Positions 42,310 to 51,977 of a stretch of DNA of 64,000 nucleotides are shown here, piece after piece. This DNA is from Carallia brachiata (taxonomy: Eukaryota; Streptophyta; Magnoliopsida; Malpighiales; Rhizophoraceae), in assembly GCA_021464245.1 (NCBI GenBank), contig JADCRB010000020.1, positions 122,721 through 186,720 on the forward strand. Reading direction: 5' to 3'. Under the pieces are notes generated by a model that was given only the letters and a program-made list of their open reading frames with translations, did not search any database and had not been told where the DNA came from. Position 1 is the stretch's first letter, and each line of letters opens with the position of its first letter. A program made the translations under genes and the position numbers.

Positions 42310-42741
42310 CCAGGAGGGATGAACCCTTGGCTGACTCCGTAAGACCACCAGGACCAGCGCATGCTCCCATGGCTACGCTTTGATGTTATAGCCTGAAGAG
42401 ACCATTGTAGTGGTAGAACTCGGACCTGCTTCATTTGACGGCGAAGTTGTACTGGTGGGATCTACCATCGGAACGCAGACTGTTCTTTGGAAAAATCAGC
42501 TCTCAGTGCTGGTTTCTTCCTGCTTCTCCATTCTGGAACCAATAAAACACATTTTTTCCTTCGATTGCCCCAGTGGGCGCAATCGTGAGACAAGTTGGTA
42601 AATCTGAGATGCATTAGGCATAATACCTCCATTGTTGTGGAAGACTTCCTCCAGAATTTGCAGTTGCGCCATGGTTGGTTGCCACCTTGTGCGGGGTGAC
42701 CTTTCTTCTCCCTTGTCTTGAGGTTCTGCAACTGGTTCCAT
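42310..42741 (-). pseudogene. WUSCHEL-type homeobox (WOX) cargo, element 2
   Basis: The - strand frame from ATG 42741 reads MEPVAEPQDKGEE, RTRWQPTMAQLQILEEVFHN, NASQIYQLVSRLRPLG, i.e. the first two helices of a WOX homeodomain in one frame. A one-base loss after RPLG moves the rest: IEGKNVFYWFQN (helix 3) is in the next frame, and another base is lost just after it, so RRSR is not reached in that frame. Element 1 lacks the lesion after RPLG and has lesions elsewhere, so each copy keeps what the other lost. The original was a complete homeodomain with about 18 residues ahead of it. It lies downstream of integrase in element sense. No DNA-binding protein is expected now. Confidence 0.8.
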
Positions 42742-42849
42742 CTTTCTTGTGGCAGAGGAGCAAAGGTCTGGTGTGTGGAAGATCGGTTGAGACTGATGCT
42801 GAGTTTCAGACTCAAACCCTCCGTTGCTTTTATATTTTTGGGCCGTTCA

Positions 42850-43190
42850 CAGTTTATACTCATGCGGGCCAGGAGTTGGATTGGATTTGAACTGGTTCTG
42901 GACTGTGTTAGAACTTGGAATTTTTGGGTTTTGGGCTTTGGATTGGATTTGGGTTGAGTGTTTGGGTTTTATTTGGATTTTGGATTTGGGTCGAGTGTTT
43001 GGGTTTGGATTGGACTTTTGGATTTGGGTTGAGTGTTTGGGTTTGGACTTAGGTTTTGTGTTTTCTGAATTGGGCTCAAGTGTTTGGGTTTGGATTTTTG
43101 GGTTTGGATTTTCGCTTGGACTTTCAGATCGGGACTTCCGAACTTTTTTTTTTTTTTTTTGATTTTTGATTTTTTTTTTCTTTTTTTTTT

Positions 43191-43228
<38 letters not shown>

Positions 43229-43260
43229 ATTTTTTTTTCAAACATATTTACACATAATAT
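42850..43260. repeat. Element 2 repeat module, copy next to the homeobox
   Basis: One minisatellite unit (TTTATACTCATGCGGGCCAG, 42856-42875), a TTTGGGTTTGGATT tract to 43140 and poly(T) runs (43145-43235). These three components recur in order on the other side of pol at 47218-48030 and form the single module of element 1. Confidence 0.7.
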
Positions 43261-43264
43261 TGTT

Positions 43265-43400
43265 TCAGAAATTTACCATTGATTGGGCCGATTCGGACGC
43301 CTTCTTGGTCTGACAGCATGTAAGCGTTGTGAGTATAGGCCTCCTGCACTAGGTATGGCCCATCCCATTTGGAAGTAAGCTTGTCACCAGGCCGATGCTT
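43265..43400. repeat. Conserved block in module, copy A
   Basis: AAATTTACCATT, CAGCATGTAAGCG, CTAGGTATGGCCCATCCCA and TTGGAAGTAAGCTTGTC match 30900-31020 in element 1 and 48040-48170 on the other side of pol. Confidence 0.65.
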
Positions 43401-44480
43401 CATGTTGATGGGTCGTCGCACTGCAAGAACAAGGTCTCCAACTTGAAAAGATCGAGGGCGGACCCTGCGGTTGAACGTGTTGGTGAGCCGGGCTTGGTAG
43501 CACTCAAGTTGTGTTGTGCTTCGAGCCTCCTTTCATCAGAGGCTTCTAACTCATCCAGACGTAGGCGAGCATTCTCCTCCTGTGTGAGTCCTTCCAGAAC
43601 AGCCATGCGCAGGGATGGAATCTGTGTTTCCAACGGCAGTATTGCTTCGACACCGTAGACAAGTGAGTATGGCGTCGCCTGTGTTGGAGTCCGGTAAGTT
43701 GTACGATACGCCCATAATGCCTCCGGAATTCTGTCATGCCAATCTCTTTTGGATTTAGAGACTACCTTCCGCAACAGGTTGCATAAGGTCTTGTTGAATG
43801 CTTCGGCCAAGCCATTTGCTGGGGCATTGTACATGGATGACTTGTACTGCTTGAACTTGAACTTCTCGCAGAGCTTGTCGATTAAGCTGTTGTAGAACTG
43901 CTTACCATTATCAGTGATGATGAATCGAGGGACTCCATAGCGATAGATCAGCTGAGTCCGGATGAAATTGGCAACATGCTCCTTCTTTACCTCTCTAAGT
44001 GGAATGGCTTCAGCCCATTTTGAGAAGTAGTCGGTTGCTGCGAGGATGTACAGGTGACCCAGGGATGACTTTGGCAAGGGCCCCACTAAGTCGAGACCCC
44101 AAGCTTCAAAGGGCCAGGATGAGACAGTTGGATGCAGTGGCTCCGGTGGTTGATGTATGTAATTCGCATGAAATTGACAAGCTTGACAGTTTTAGCAAAC
44201 TCAATGAATCACGTACCATGGTTGGCCAGTAGTATCCCATCCTTCTGAGTTGGAAGTGCAACTTAGGCCCCGATTGATGTCCGCCACAAACACCAGAATG
44301 TGCTTCAGTGAGAGCCTGTTTTGCCTCTTCATTGCTAGGCAGCGAAGTAAAACTCCATCAAAAGACCTTCGATACAGAGCATCCTTGAGATATATGAAGC
44401 GGGGAGCTCGTCGTTGAATTTCTGTCTTATGACGACGATCTTCGGCAGCTTCCCGTGCTGTAGGTAGTCAATGATTGGTT
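43400..44480 (-). pseudogene. Integrase domain of element 2
   Basis: NCQACQFHANYIHQP gives the cysteine half of the HHCC zinc site. The catalytic core follows with ATDYFSKWAEAIPL (first Asp), YGVPRFIITDNGKQF (second Asp) and NGLAEAFNKT (Glu, where most relatives have NGQAEAxNK). ALWAYRTTYRTPTQATPYSL and the GVEAILPLE block close it. The catalytic core is open for 228 codons (44086-43400); the zinc part is in another frame with a stop between. Confidence 0.88.
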
Positions 44481-44557
44481 GGCGCCAATCCTCGTCCTCC
44501 GCGAGACGTACAGATACAGCGTTGGCTGCTGTAGTTTCTTCATCATCCTTTGTGGCA

Positions 44558-44929
44558 CTATCCATTTCTGGCATACGGCAACAACTGTAGCCTGGATTTC
44601 TGACTTTGCAAGAGAAGTGGCCAGGTTAGCCAACGCGTCTGCCTGAGTGTTTCTCGTCGAGGCACATGCTCCAAGGTGATGCTTTCAAATTCATCCATTA
44701 GCTGTCGAGCACGTTGATGGTAAGGCGCAAGGTCCTCTTTCTTCACGTCATACAATCCTGTAAGTTGGTTGATGACGAGCTGGGAATCTCCATGGACTTC
44801 TATAGTTGGAATCTTCATATCGACAGCCATTTGAAGACCAATGATCAAAGCCTGGTATTCAGCAACATTATTTGAACATAACTCACCGAGAATGATAGCA
44901 TGGTAGTATTTGTCGTTGAGGAGTGACAA
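44558..44929 (-). pseudogene. Second RNase H-like domain of element 2
   Basis: LGELCSNNVAEYQALIIGLQ, IEVHGDSQLVINQLTGLYDV and FESITLEHVPR form a plant/archaeal-type RNase H with Glu (NNVAEY) and Asp (HGDSQ). A second RNase H between the first and integrase is a mark of the Tat lineage, so this is the main evidence for the lineage call. The last catalytic segment near NALAxLA is only partly in frame. Confidence 0.82.
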
Positions 44930-44932
44930 ACA

Positions 44933-45540
44933 CTATGCCGGCACCAGCACCATCACGCCTTGCTGCACCATCAAAGAACATCGTCCATGGTGGAGTGTCT
45001 CAATGTAAAAGACCTCTTCATCTGGAAGATCATCTGTGAACTCCCAATCTGACGGAATAGGGTGATCTGCAAGGAAGTCTGCTAGAGCTTGTCCTTTGAC
45101 TGCTTTTTGAGGCACGTAGACAATGTCGTAGCTTTGTAGGATTACTGCCCACTTGGCAAGTCGTCCTGACAAGATTGGTCTAGATAAGATATATTTGACA
45201 GGATCAGCTCTGGCAATGAGACGTACCGTGTGAGCTTGCATGTAGTGCCTCAGCTTGTCAATGGCAAAGAACAGTGCTAGACATGTCTTTTCAATGGGCG
45301 AATAACTCAGCTCCGGACCGTTTAGTGTTCTGCTCAAGTAGTAGGGCAACTTCCTTTCCCTGCTCGTTTTCCTGTGCAAGCAAGGCTCCCAAAGATCTTT
45401 CCTGCGCTGCAATGTAGAGAATCAACGACTTTCCTTGAATTGGAGCTCCTAGGACCGGTGGATTGGAAAGGTACTTCTTTATGCTCTCAAAGGCTTTGCT
45501 GCAAGCTTCGTCCCACTCGAAGTTGACATCCTTCTTCATC
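44933..45540 (-). pseudogene. First RNase H domain of element 2
   Basis: The end of one frame (FEWDEACSKAFESIKKYL, LILYIAAQERSLGALLAQE) passes by a shift into LPYYLSRTLNGPELSYSPIE, KTCLALFFAIDKLRHYM and KAVKGQALADFLADHPI. This is the usual gypsy RNase H order after RT. The conserved end QALADFLADHP leads into the second RNase H, as in Tat elements. Confidence 0.85.
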
Positions 45541-46690
45541 AACCGATGGAAAGGTTGACATCTCCCAGCTAAATTGGAGATGAAACGGCGAATGTAGGCC
45601 AGCTTTCCTTGTAGACTTCGCAGCTCGTGCAGGTTTTTAGGTTCAGGCATCTTTTGAATTGCCTCAACCTTTGACTGATCAACTTCGATTCCACGATGGC
45701 GCACCACGAACCCAAGAAACTTTCCTGATGTGACACCGAATGCGCACTTGAGAGGGTTCATTTTGAGCTGATGCCTCCGAAGTCTTTCGAACACTGTCTT
45801 GAGATCCTCGAGGTGGTCTTTGCGCTTCTTAGTCTTTACAACTAAGTCATCAACATAACATTCTACAATCTTGTGCAGCATGTCATCAAAAATTTTTTGC
45901 ATAGCACGTTGATAAGTGGCGCCAGCATTTTTTAATCCAAACGGCATAACTTTGTAGCAGTATATACCTTTTGGGGTGCGGAATGCTGTCAACTCCTCGT
46001 CTTCTGGTGCCATTCTGATTTGGTTATAGCCTGAAGAACCATCCATGAAGACAATGCTTCGTGACCCGTTGTTGCATCGACTGTGATCTCCGTTATGGGC
46101 AACGGAAAGTCATCTTTCGGGCAGGCCTGTTAAGAAAATCAAATCACATACCCTCAACTGTCCATTCTTCTTTCTTACCGGGACAATGTTGGCAATCCAC
46201 GTTGGGTAGGTGACCTCTCGGATGAAGCCGCATTGATCAGCTTGTTCACCTCCTCCTCGATTTGTGGAATGAGTTCCGGGCGGAACCGTCGTTGTGGCTG
46301 CTTGACAGAACGAACACCCTTCTTTACTGCTAGACGATGCACCGCAATTTTTGGGTCAAGTCCAGGCATTTCTTTGTAACTCCATGCGAACACGTCCCTG
46401 TATTGACTTAATACCTGAACATATTCTTGCTCTTCTTCTGCAGTAAGTAAAGCACTTACAAATGTAGGTCGAGGATCTTCCGGAGAGCCAAGATTGACCT
46501 CCTTGAGTTCATCAACAGTTGCTTGGCCACCGTCTTCAAGTTCCGGGGGAGCCTCCTTCACTTCACCATCTGATGAGTCGGAATCAGCCTCCTCGCTAAT
46601 TGTGACATGAAATGCAGAACCTCTGACTTCACCTTCTTTGTTTGACTGGATAAGCCTGTCTTGTTGGTGGTGGTGTGATGGCACGTGCAT
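45420..46690 (-). pseudogene. Reverse transcriptase domain of element 2
   Basis: In element sense: FAWSYKEMPGLDP, RRFRPELIPQIEEEVNKLI, DDFPLPITEI, MDGSSGYNQIRMAPEDEE, FGLKNAGATYQRAMQKIFDD, catalytic YVDDLVVK (about 45857-45834) and LKMNPLKCAFGVTSGKFLGF. These are the standard Ty3/gypsy RT blocks. The active-site Asp pair of YVDD is intact, but frame changes near 46170-46050 separate the fingers from the palm. Confidence 0.88.
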
Positions 46691-47217
46691 CAGCTGCTCG
46701 GCTTCGGCTCTTTAGCGTGATCCGCACAGGTGACTTCTCCTGATAGCCTAAGCCAGGTCGGGACTGTGATGTTTGAGAAGCGGCGCCATGTGTGGACGGC
46801 AGCGTACCCATTGTGCTCGGGTTTGAGAAGTCATAGCCCGCCTTTGCCAAAAGCTTGTATGCATTAGGATCAAATCCTTCATGTGTTCTTCTTTCTGGAA
46901 GTGAGCCGCCTTCGACTGCCCCCGTGTGTGGTTTGACGAAGCCTTTTAATGGTTTTGAAGATAAAACCGGCTCAATCTTTGGTATCGGCAGAGTGTAAGT
47001 CTCCTTCAGGTTGTGCAGCTCCTTTGTTTTGGGTTGGCTATGACCTTGCTCCTGTTTAAGATCAATACAATAAGAGAAAGGGGGTTGACCTTCTGAGCGT
47101 CGTGACTTCGGCACATAGCGTAGGACTGGAGTGGAGCTTGAAGATGCAACATCCTTCGAACGGAGTTCAGCAGACTGTGGCAGCTTTTCATTTGTTAGGG
47201 TCTGCATTGTTGTATTG

Positions 47218-47560
47218 TCGCCTTTTATACTCGTGCGAGGCAGGAGTGTTGAATTGTGGTGTCGCCTTTTATACTCGTGCGAGGCAGGAGTGTTGAACTG
47301 TTGAGCTGTTCGCCTTTTATACTTGTGCGAGACAGGAGTGTCGAACTGTTGAGCTGTTCGCCTTTTATACTCGTGCGAGATAGGAGTGTTGAACTGTTGT
47401 AGGAGTGTTGAACTGTTGAGCTGTTCGCCTTTTATACTCGTGCGAGACAGGAGTGTTGAACTGTTGAGCTGTTCGCCTTTTATACTCGTGCGAGACAGGA
47501 GTGTTGAACTGTTTAGCTGTTCGTCTTTTATACTCGTGCGAGACAGGAGTGTTTTGTTAA
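47218..47560. repeat. Minisatellite, CGCCTTTTATACTCGTGCGA unit, element 2
   Basis: About seven to eight copies of CGCCTTTTATACTCGTGCGA plus GACAGGAGTGTTGAACTGTT with small changes. It starts right where the pol frame begins, in the place gag and protease should occupy. Confidence 0.9.
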
Positions 47561-48030
47561 ACTGGTGAGCTGTGGAGCCGGAGAGTTGGTGAGCTGCTGA
47601 GCTATTGAGCTACTGAGTTGTTGAGCTGTTAAGCTGCTGAGCTGTTTGGTGAGCTGCTGAGCTGTTGAGATGCTGAACTGTTTGGTGAGCTATTGAGCTG
47701 CTGAGCTGGAATTTGATTCAGGGTTTAAGTTTTACCCTCGAATCTGGATTTGGATTTGGAATTTAGATTTGGGCTTTGAGTCCGAGTTTAGCCGAGTTTA
47801 TGTTTGGCTTTGAATTTGAGTCGGGATTTGAGATTTGCCCCCGAATCTAAATTTGAATTTTGATGAAGGGTTCTGACAATGTACAAGAGCTTCAGACGTC
47901 TTTTTTTTTTCTTTTTTTTTTTGGCTTTTTTCGTGCTTTTTTTTTTTTGCGTTTTTGCACTTTTTTTTTGATATTATTTTGCTTTTTTTTTCTTTTTTTT
48001 TGTGTCTTTTTTTTTTGAGAATTTTTTTTT
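47561..48030. repeat. Low-complexity tracts of the module, copy B
   Basis: GAGCTGCTGAGCTGTT-like repeats (47561-47710), a GGATTTGGATTTGG tract (47740-47860) and poly(T) runs (47900-48030), in the same order as in element 1. Confidence 0.75.
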
Positions 48031-48121
48031 AACATAACAGTAATTTTGAAATTTACCTGCTTTATTGGGTCAGGTCGAAATACATTTCTGACTTGAAAAT
48101 ATGAAAGCATTTTTTTTTGAA

Positions 48122-48907
48122 CTAGACATGACTCATCCCACTTGGAAATGAGCTTGTGGCTGAGTCGGTACTCTCATTCTTCTGTTGGTCCGATTGGCTA
48201 AAAACTGTGCCCCCAAATCGAGATGATTGAGGACGATCTTCGCGGTTGACTGCATCAGTGGGTTGGGCTTGGTGAAGCCCTTTGTTAACGTCATCTATTT
48301 GCTGTCTTAATTCCTTCATATTTTCAATCAACTGTGCATATCCGCTAATCAGCTGTGAATATCCGCGGTTTAAATCTGCAAACATTTTTTCTATTCTGGT
48401 GGTGTTGGTCAGCCTGACATCAGCAGCGGTAAATAGTTCTCCACGGAAGACTGTTATAGAGGGCCCGTCGGATCTTTCCTGACTTGTTTCAGCACAACAC
48501 GTTGGATTTTGCTGTTCAGCAGAATTTGATGCTCTATAGAAGACTGGAGTAGAGGGATCTTCTTCTTCCTCTGTGTTCGTTTGTGCAGAATAGGTCGGAT
48601 TCTGTTGTTGGGCAGAATTTGATGCTCTACCCCTAACTTCGGTAGGGGTAGGTGATCGACTCCTCTGTTTAGTGACAGAGTCACGTGAGAAATCTAACTG
48701 CTGTGTGAGCTGCAAGTCCTCAATTTTAACTTTGTTGGTGGCGAGGAACTTTGTTCTTGCGCGAGTTTGTGGACTCATTTGAGTGGCAAGGAACTGTGTC
48801 CATCCACGGGTTTGTGGGCCCGTGTACCTGAGTAGGATAGTTGATGCAGGCAATGGAGCAGTTGCCTTCTTATTAGTACCCTCGGTTGTACTTCTCTTTG
48901 GTGCCAT
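48122..48907 (-). CDS. Element 2 ORF1, unknown protein in gag position
   Basis: An open frame of 261 codons starting MAPKRSTTEGTNKKA, about 220 bp inside the 5' LTR. It has a charged N-terminus, two similar segments (RASNSAQQQNPTYSAQTN and RASNSAEQQNPTCCAETS), and a likely coiled coil (RIEKMFADLNRGYSQLISGY then AQLIENMKELRQQIDDVNK). No zinc knuckle or gag capsid motif is seen and it is shorter than Tat gag proteins. Element 1 keeps a shortened version. It could be a gag remnant, a replacement gag-like protein, or an accessory protein. Confidence 0.55.
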   Translation of the reverse strand: MAPKRSTTEGTNKKATAPLPASTILLRYTGPQTRGWTQFLATQMSPQTRARTKFLATNKVKIEDLQLTQQLDFSRDSVTKQRSRSPTPTEVRGRASNSAQQQNPTYSAQTNTEEEEDPSTPVFYRASNSAEQQNPTCCAETSQERSDGPSITVFRGELFTAADVRLTNTTRIEKMFADLNRGYSQLISGYAQLIENMKELRQQIDDVNKGLHQAQPTDAVNREDRPQSSRFGGTVFSQSDQQKNESTDSATSSFPSGMSHV

Positions 48908-48929
48908 TTGATGTGCTGAACACCTGTAA

Positions 48930-49080
48930 AAATTTTTTTTTTTCTCTTTTTTTTTACTTTTTACTTTTTTGCTTTTTTTTTTACTTTTTTTTACTTTTTA
49001 CTTTTTTTTTTACTTTTTTTTTGACCTTTTTTTTTCTCTCGGCTCCCTTTTTACCTCTTTTTTTTTTTTTTTTAAGGAAC
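48930..49080. repeat. Poly(T)-rich tract near the 5' LTR
   Basis: Runs of T with ACTTTTTACTTTT text. Non-coding. Confidence 0.6.
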
Positions 49081-49084
49081 AAGA

Positions 49085-49124
49085 GATGGGAGGTGAAGAT
49101 GTCCCACCGAGCATGCCAAAAATT
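49085..49124 (-). other. Putative primer-binding region of element 2
   Basis: Just inside the 5' LTR on the - strand the sequence is TTTTTGGCATGCTCGGTGGG. Element 1 has TTTTTGGCACGCTCGGTGGG in the same place. The strong conservation suggests the tRNA primer site; I did not identify the tRNA. Confidence 0.5.
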
Positions 49125-50066
49125 TGTAAAGCGTAAATTTCGAGTTTAAAACAATTAAACTCGAAAATACAAAAACAAATTACAAATAAAAATTGTAAAA
49201 TAAAAGAAAATTTACGTGGGGTCGATCTCCGTAGATCCTCCGATTAGTGTTCATTTTTTTGACTCCGTCAAGGGCTGCACGAGCTTGATCTTAACAGAAA
49301 TAATTTCCACAGCTTTTTCTTGAACTGGGTAGACTGAAACTGGATTTGATTTGAATGTTTTGACTACGGTTAAGAACCGCAGAGACCAGATCTGAGCCGA
49401 TCTGACTTAATTTCACCGAGGGTCGAAGGGACTTGTTCTCGGATGAGTTGCCTGGATTTTGCTGAGGGCCGTATGAGACTTAATCCCAGCCGGATTTGAA
49501 GTAATTTGATATTTTCAGATCTATATTCTCATAAATTCAGATCTAGGGGGATCGGAGAATATAAATCTAAAAATAACTTTGGATATGGAAACAGCAAATT
49601 TTTTGGGCCTTACCCCTGAAATATCTCTCAAAAAGGAGTTAGGAGAGTATACTGCAGAGTAAAAGTATGTAAGAAAAGGAGAAATTTTCTTCAGAGATTT
49701 TTAAAATTTTCTTTTTCTCTCAAATTCTCTGAATTTTTCTATTTACAGATTTGCTGAATCTGTTTTGAACTGAGGGGAAGGGGGCTATTTATAGGGTTTC
49801 CCCTCTCGTGTAAAAGCACGCGTGTGAAAGCACGCGTGTGAAAGGCATAAGTCGACTTTTCCGTGTGAAAGGTATAAGTTGACTTTTCCGTGTGAAAGCA
49901 CGCGTGAGAAAGGAATAAGTCGACTTTTCTGACTTTTCCGTGTGAAAGCATGCGTGAGAAAGGAATAAGTCGACTTTTCCGTGTGAAAGCACACATGCGA
50001 AAGGAATATGTCGATTATTGACTTTTTTCTTTTTTCTTTTTTCTTTTTTTTTTTTTAATGTTTACA
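49125..50066 (-). repeat. Element 2 LTR (right, 5' LTR in element sense)
   Basis: 942 bp, matching 40255-41183 nearly base for base, with one extra 14-bp repeat unit near 49815-49830. Followed by CTTTG at 50067-50071. Confidence 0.9.
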
Positions 50067-50071
50067 CTTTG

Positions 50072-50480
50072 TTTGCCCTTTTTTCTTTGCAATTTTTAAT
50101 TTTACGGCTAACTACAGCTAACAAATCAAGCTGGTTTTGAATTTCCAAGGGTCAATTTCAATCTGGTTTCCGTTTCCAGTTGTCATTTTGTTTCTTTTTT
50201 TTCAAATAAAAAAATTAATATTAATTTCTTTCATTCAATTTATTCATGGACGGCATGTGAAATATTTAGATAGAAGAGCGAATTGATTTGATTTATTTTA
50301 TGCAAAATATATAAATGTGAGCTGAAACCAATTCCACTAAAATTGAATTTATTGAAACGATAAGATTTCTTGGAGATTCCACCCAAATATTATGGAAATG
50401 GAATCTATTGATTTTCTGTTTAAGAGACCTTCGAAAGCTTTATACTCAACACAAAAACTAAAATCATAGTCTTCATTTCA
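50072..50480. repeat. Segmental duplication partner of 25.65-26.47 kb
   Basis: TTTCAATCTGGTTTCCGTTT and GACGGCATGTGAAATATTTA are shared with the copy at 25.7-26.4 kb. Continues the sequence broken at 40250 by element 2. Confidence 0.7.
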
Positions 50481-50630
50481 AACATGTGGTATGAAAATAT
50501 GATACCGAAATCAACGGTTGCAGCTTTCTTTTGACAATTCACTCACTCTGCCTCCAAGTTCCCAACCTCATTCGCCCCATCGTTGTAGGTTTAGCTCTCT
50601 TTTGACTACTTTAATTTAATTTAGGAAAAA

Positions 50631-50829
50631 TTACACTTTCAAAATTTTTTTTGCCCATTTTTTGTCAGAAGACAATAAATTTCTGATTTTTCACAATCAC
50701 GGTAATATTTTTAGCAATAAAAAACTAAATTTTTTTGTCATAAAAAATATCACTATAATTACAAAAATAAAAAATTCATTGCGTTCTGGCAAAAACTGAG
50801 TAAAAAAAAAAATTCTAGAAGTGTGATGA
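50631..50829. mobile_element. Foldback MITE, family F2
   Basis: Left TTACACTTTCAAAATTTTTT pairs with the reverse complement of the right end AAAATTCTAGAAGTGTGATG; the centre TAGCAATAAAAAACT is like the other F2 copies. Confidence 0.55.
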
Positions 50830-50834
50830 GGTTC

Positions 50835-51260
50835 TTTAACTTAACTGAAAATATTGATTGATTACACTTTTAAACGGTTTAAGTGGACGCCTCCAATAAA
50901 TGGCTTTAAAAACATGACACGTAACACAATTTATGATAAATAAAATATTATGTTTTGTTATAGTAAATTGTTAGCTTTATTTATTGAATGTGTACATTTA
51001 AACGAGGAGCCGAAATTACTCCCAAACGAAGAGATTCTAATTTCCTAGAATCCAGATTTAAGTAATGTATAAGATTATCATCATATCTAAACAACCCAAT
51101 TCACAATCAAAATTGCGTTGAGGACTACGATGCTGTTCCTAGCGTTGAGCGGCTGTACCGGTGAGCTGCCCGTCGGAGTCTAGGGAATTTGCGAAATGAT
51201 AATAGTTGTCAGATTTTGAAGGAATCATTTTATATAAAATAAAAAAGTTCTTAATCCTAA
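50835..51260. other. Intergenic DNA, duplicated in part
   Basis: 51005-51110 (CAGATTTAAGTAATGTATAA, AACAACCCAATTCACAATC) is duplicated at 60205-60335. No gene seen. Confidence 0.4.
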
Positions 51261-51271
51261 AATGTAAATGC

Positions 51272-51345
51272 AGGAGGTAACTGTTGCTGGCACAAGAGGC
51301 TTCATAAAGTTGGTTCCGTCAAATGTGCGCTTGACACTGTTTAGA
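51272..51345 (+). other. Exon-like segment of unknown origin
   Basis: Between ATGTAAATGCAG and GTAAATATT the frame reads EVTVAGTRGFIKLVPSNVRL then TLFRG with good acceptor and donor. The upstream text at 51118-51166 (EDYDAVPSVERLYR before GTGAGC) might be another exon, but the phases do not join. Family not recognised. Confidence 0.25.
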
Positions 51346-51399
51346 GGTAAATATTGCGTTAAGAGTTGATTATTTAAATTATGACTTCCTCTTTAGCAA

Positions 51400-51720
51400 T
51401 CATAAAGGAGAATTTTAAATTATGGCTCACTAAAAAGCAACATATGCAAGCATGATTGCTGCAATTATTTTAATGTATTTCATTTTACTTGATAAAGAAT
51501 AGCCCTTCAACTTGGACAAAAACAAAAGAAAATTCCAATTTTGCAGCTAAATTTACCAAGTTTAATTTGTATAAGCTAATAATTCCCAAGTAATCTCAAT
51601 ATGGATAATGTATATGTGTATTATATACCTATATATCGCTTTGGTTTTAACGAACTTGATTTTTAGCTTCGGTTTTAACGAATACAACCAAAGCCGTGAC
51701 TGACTAACTAAATGGCACGT
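51400..51720. repeat. Segmental duplication partner of 63.06-63.33 kb
   Basis: GCAGCTAAATTTACCAAGTTTA, AATTCC(C/T)AAGTAA and TCAATATGGA(T/G)AATGTA occur in both places in order. This is the 3' flank of DUF1218 copy 2. Confidence 0.65.
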
Positions 51721-51977
51721 TGCCATAGCATCTCCCTTTTTTTTTTTTTTTTTTGCTTTTTATGTCCAGCACGCACTGGTACAACAAATTTTTTATTCAT
51801 TTGAACGAGGCAGCAGATACAACAAAAGAGGAAATTGTTAAAAAAATAATAAAAATAATAATAATAATAATAATAGAACAAAAGGGGTACGATTTACAGC
51901 CAATTGTATATACCACTATAAGAAGAAATAAAAAAAAAATTTCTTTTTTTGTATCTAGTCATTCGGGGCTTGGCATC

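Larger units (their letters stand above)
43400..47207 (-). pseudogene. Element 2 pol polyprotein, frameshifted
   Basis: The - strand holds in order a linker region (47207-46630: LLAKAGYDFSNPSTMGTLP, SRPGLGYQEKSPVRITLKS), reverse transcriptase, RNase H, a second RNase H and integrase, spread over at least six overlapping frames. No aspartic protease motif is found upstream; the minisatellite starts immediately after 47207. The breaks are single indels plus some small losses, e.g. around 46090-46150 where the RT stretch between LRVC and CPKDDFPLP is rearranged. Confidence 0.88.
40255..50066 (-). mobile_element. Ty3/gypsy LTR retrotransposon element 2, Tat-like, with homeobox cargo
   Basis: A 9.8-kb element with LTRs of 929 and 942 bp (TGTAAA...TTTACA) and perfect CTTTG target duplications. 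It reads on the - strand. Order in its own sense: 5' LTR, ORF1 (48907-48122), low-complexity module with minisatellite (48100-47218), pol (47207-43400), second low-complexity module (43400-42850), WOX homeobox segment, conserved unknown segment, polypurine tract (GAAGTGGGGGCATT), 3' LTR. Order RT, RNase H, second RNase H, integrase and the linker text GYDFSNPS fit the Tat lineage. No gag capsid or protease frame is visible and pol has several frameshifts, so it is not autonomous. By eye the LTRs differ at about 16 of 925 sites plus a 14-bp indel, a recent insertion. The paralogous empty site lies near 25650. Confidence 0.9.

Noticed and set aside
45291..46046. Possible intact host reverse transcriptase gene
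   Set aside because: Lies within LTRs and target duplications in the pol order of a gypsy element, with flanking frameshifts.
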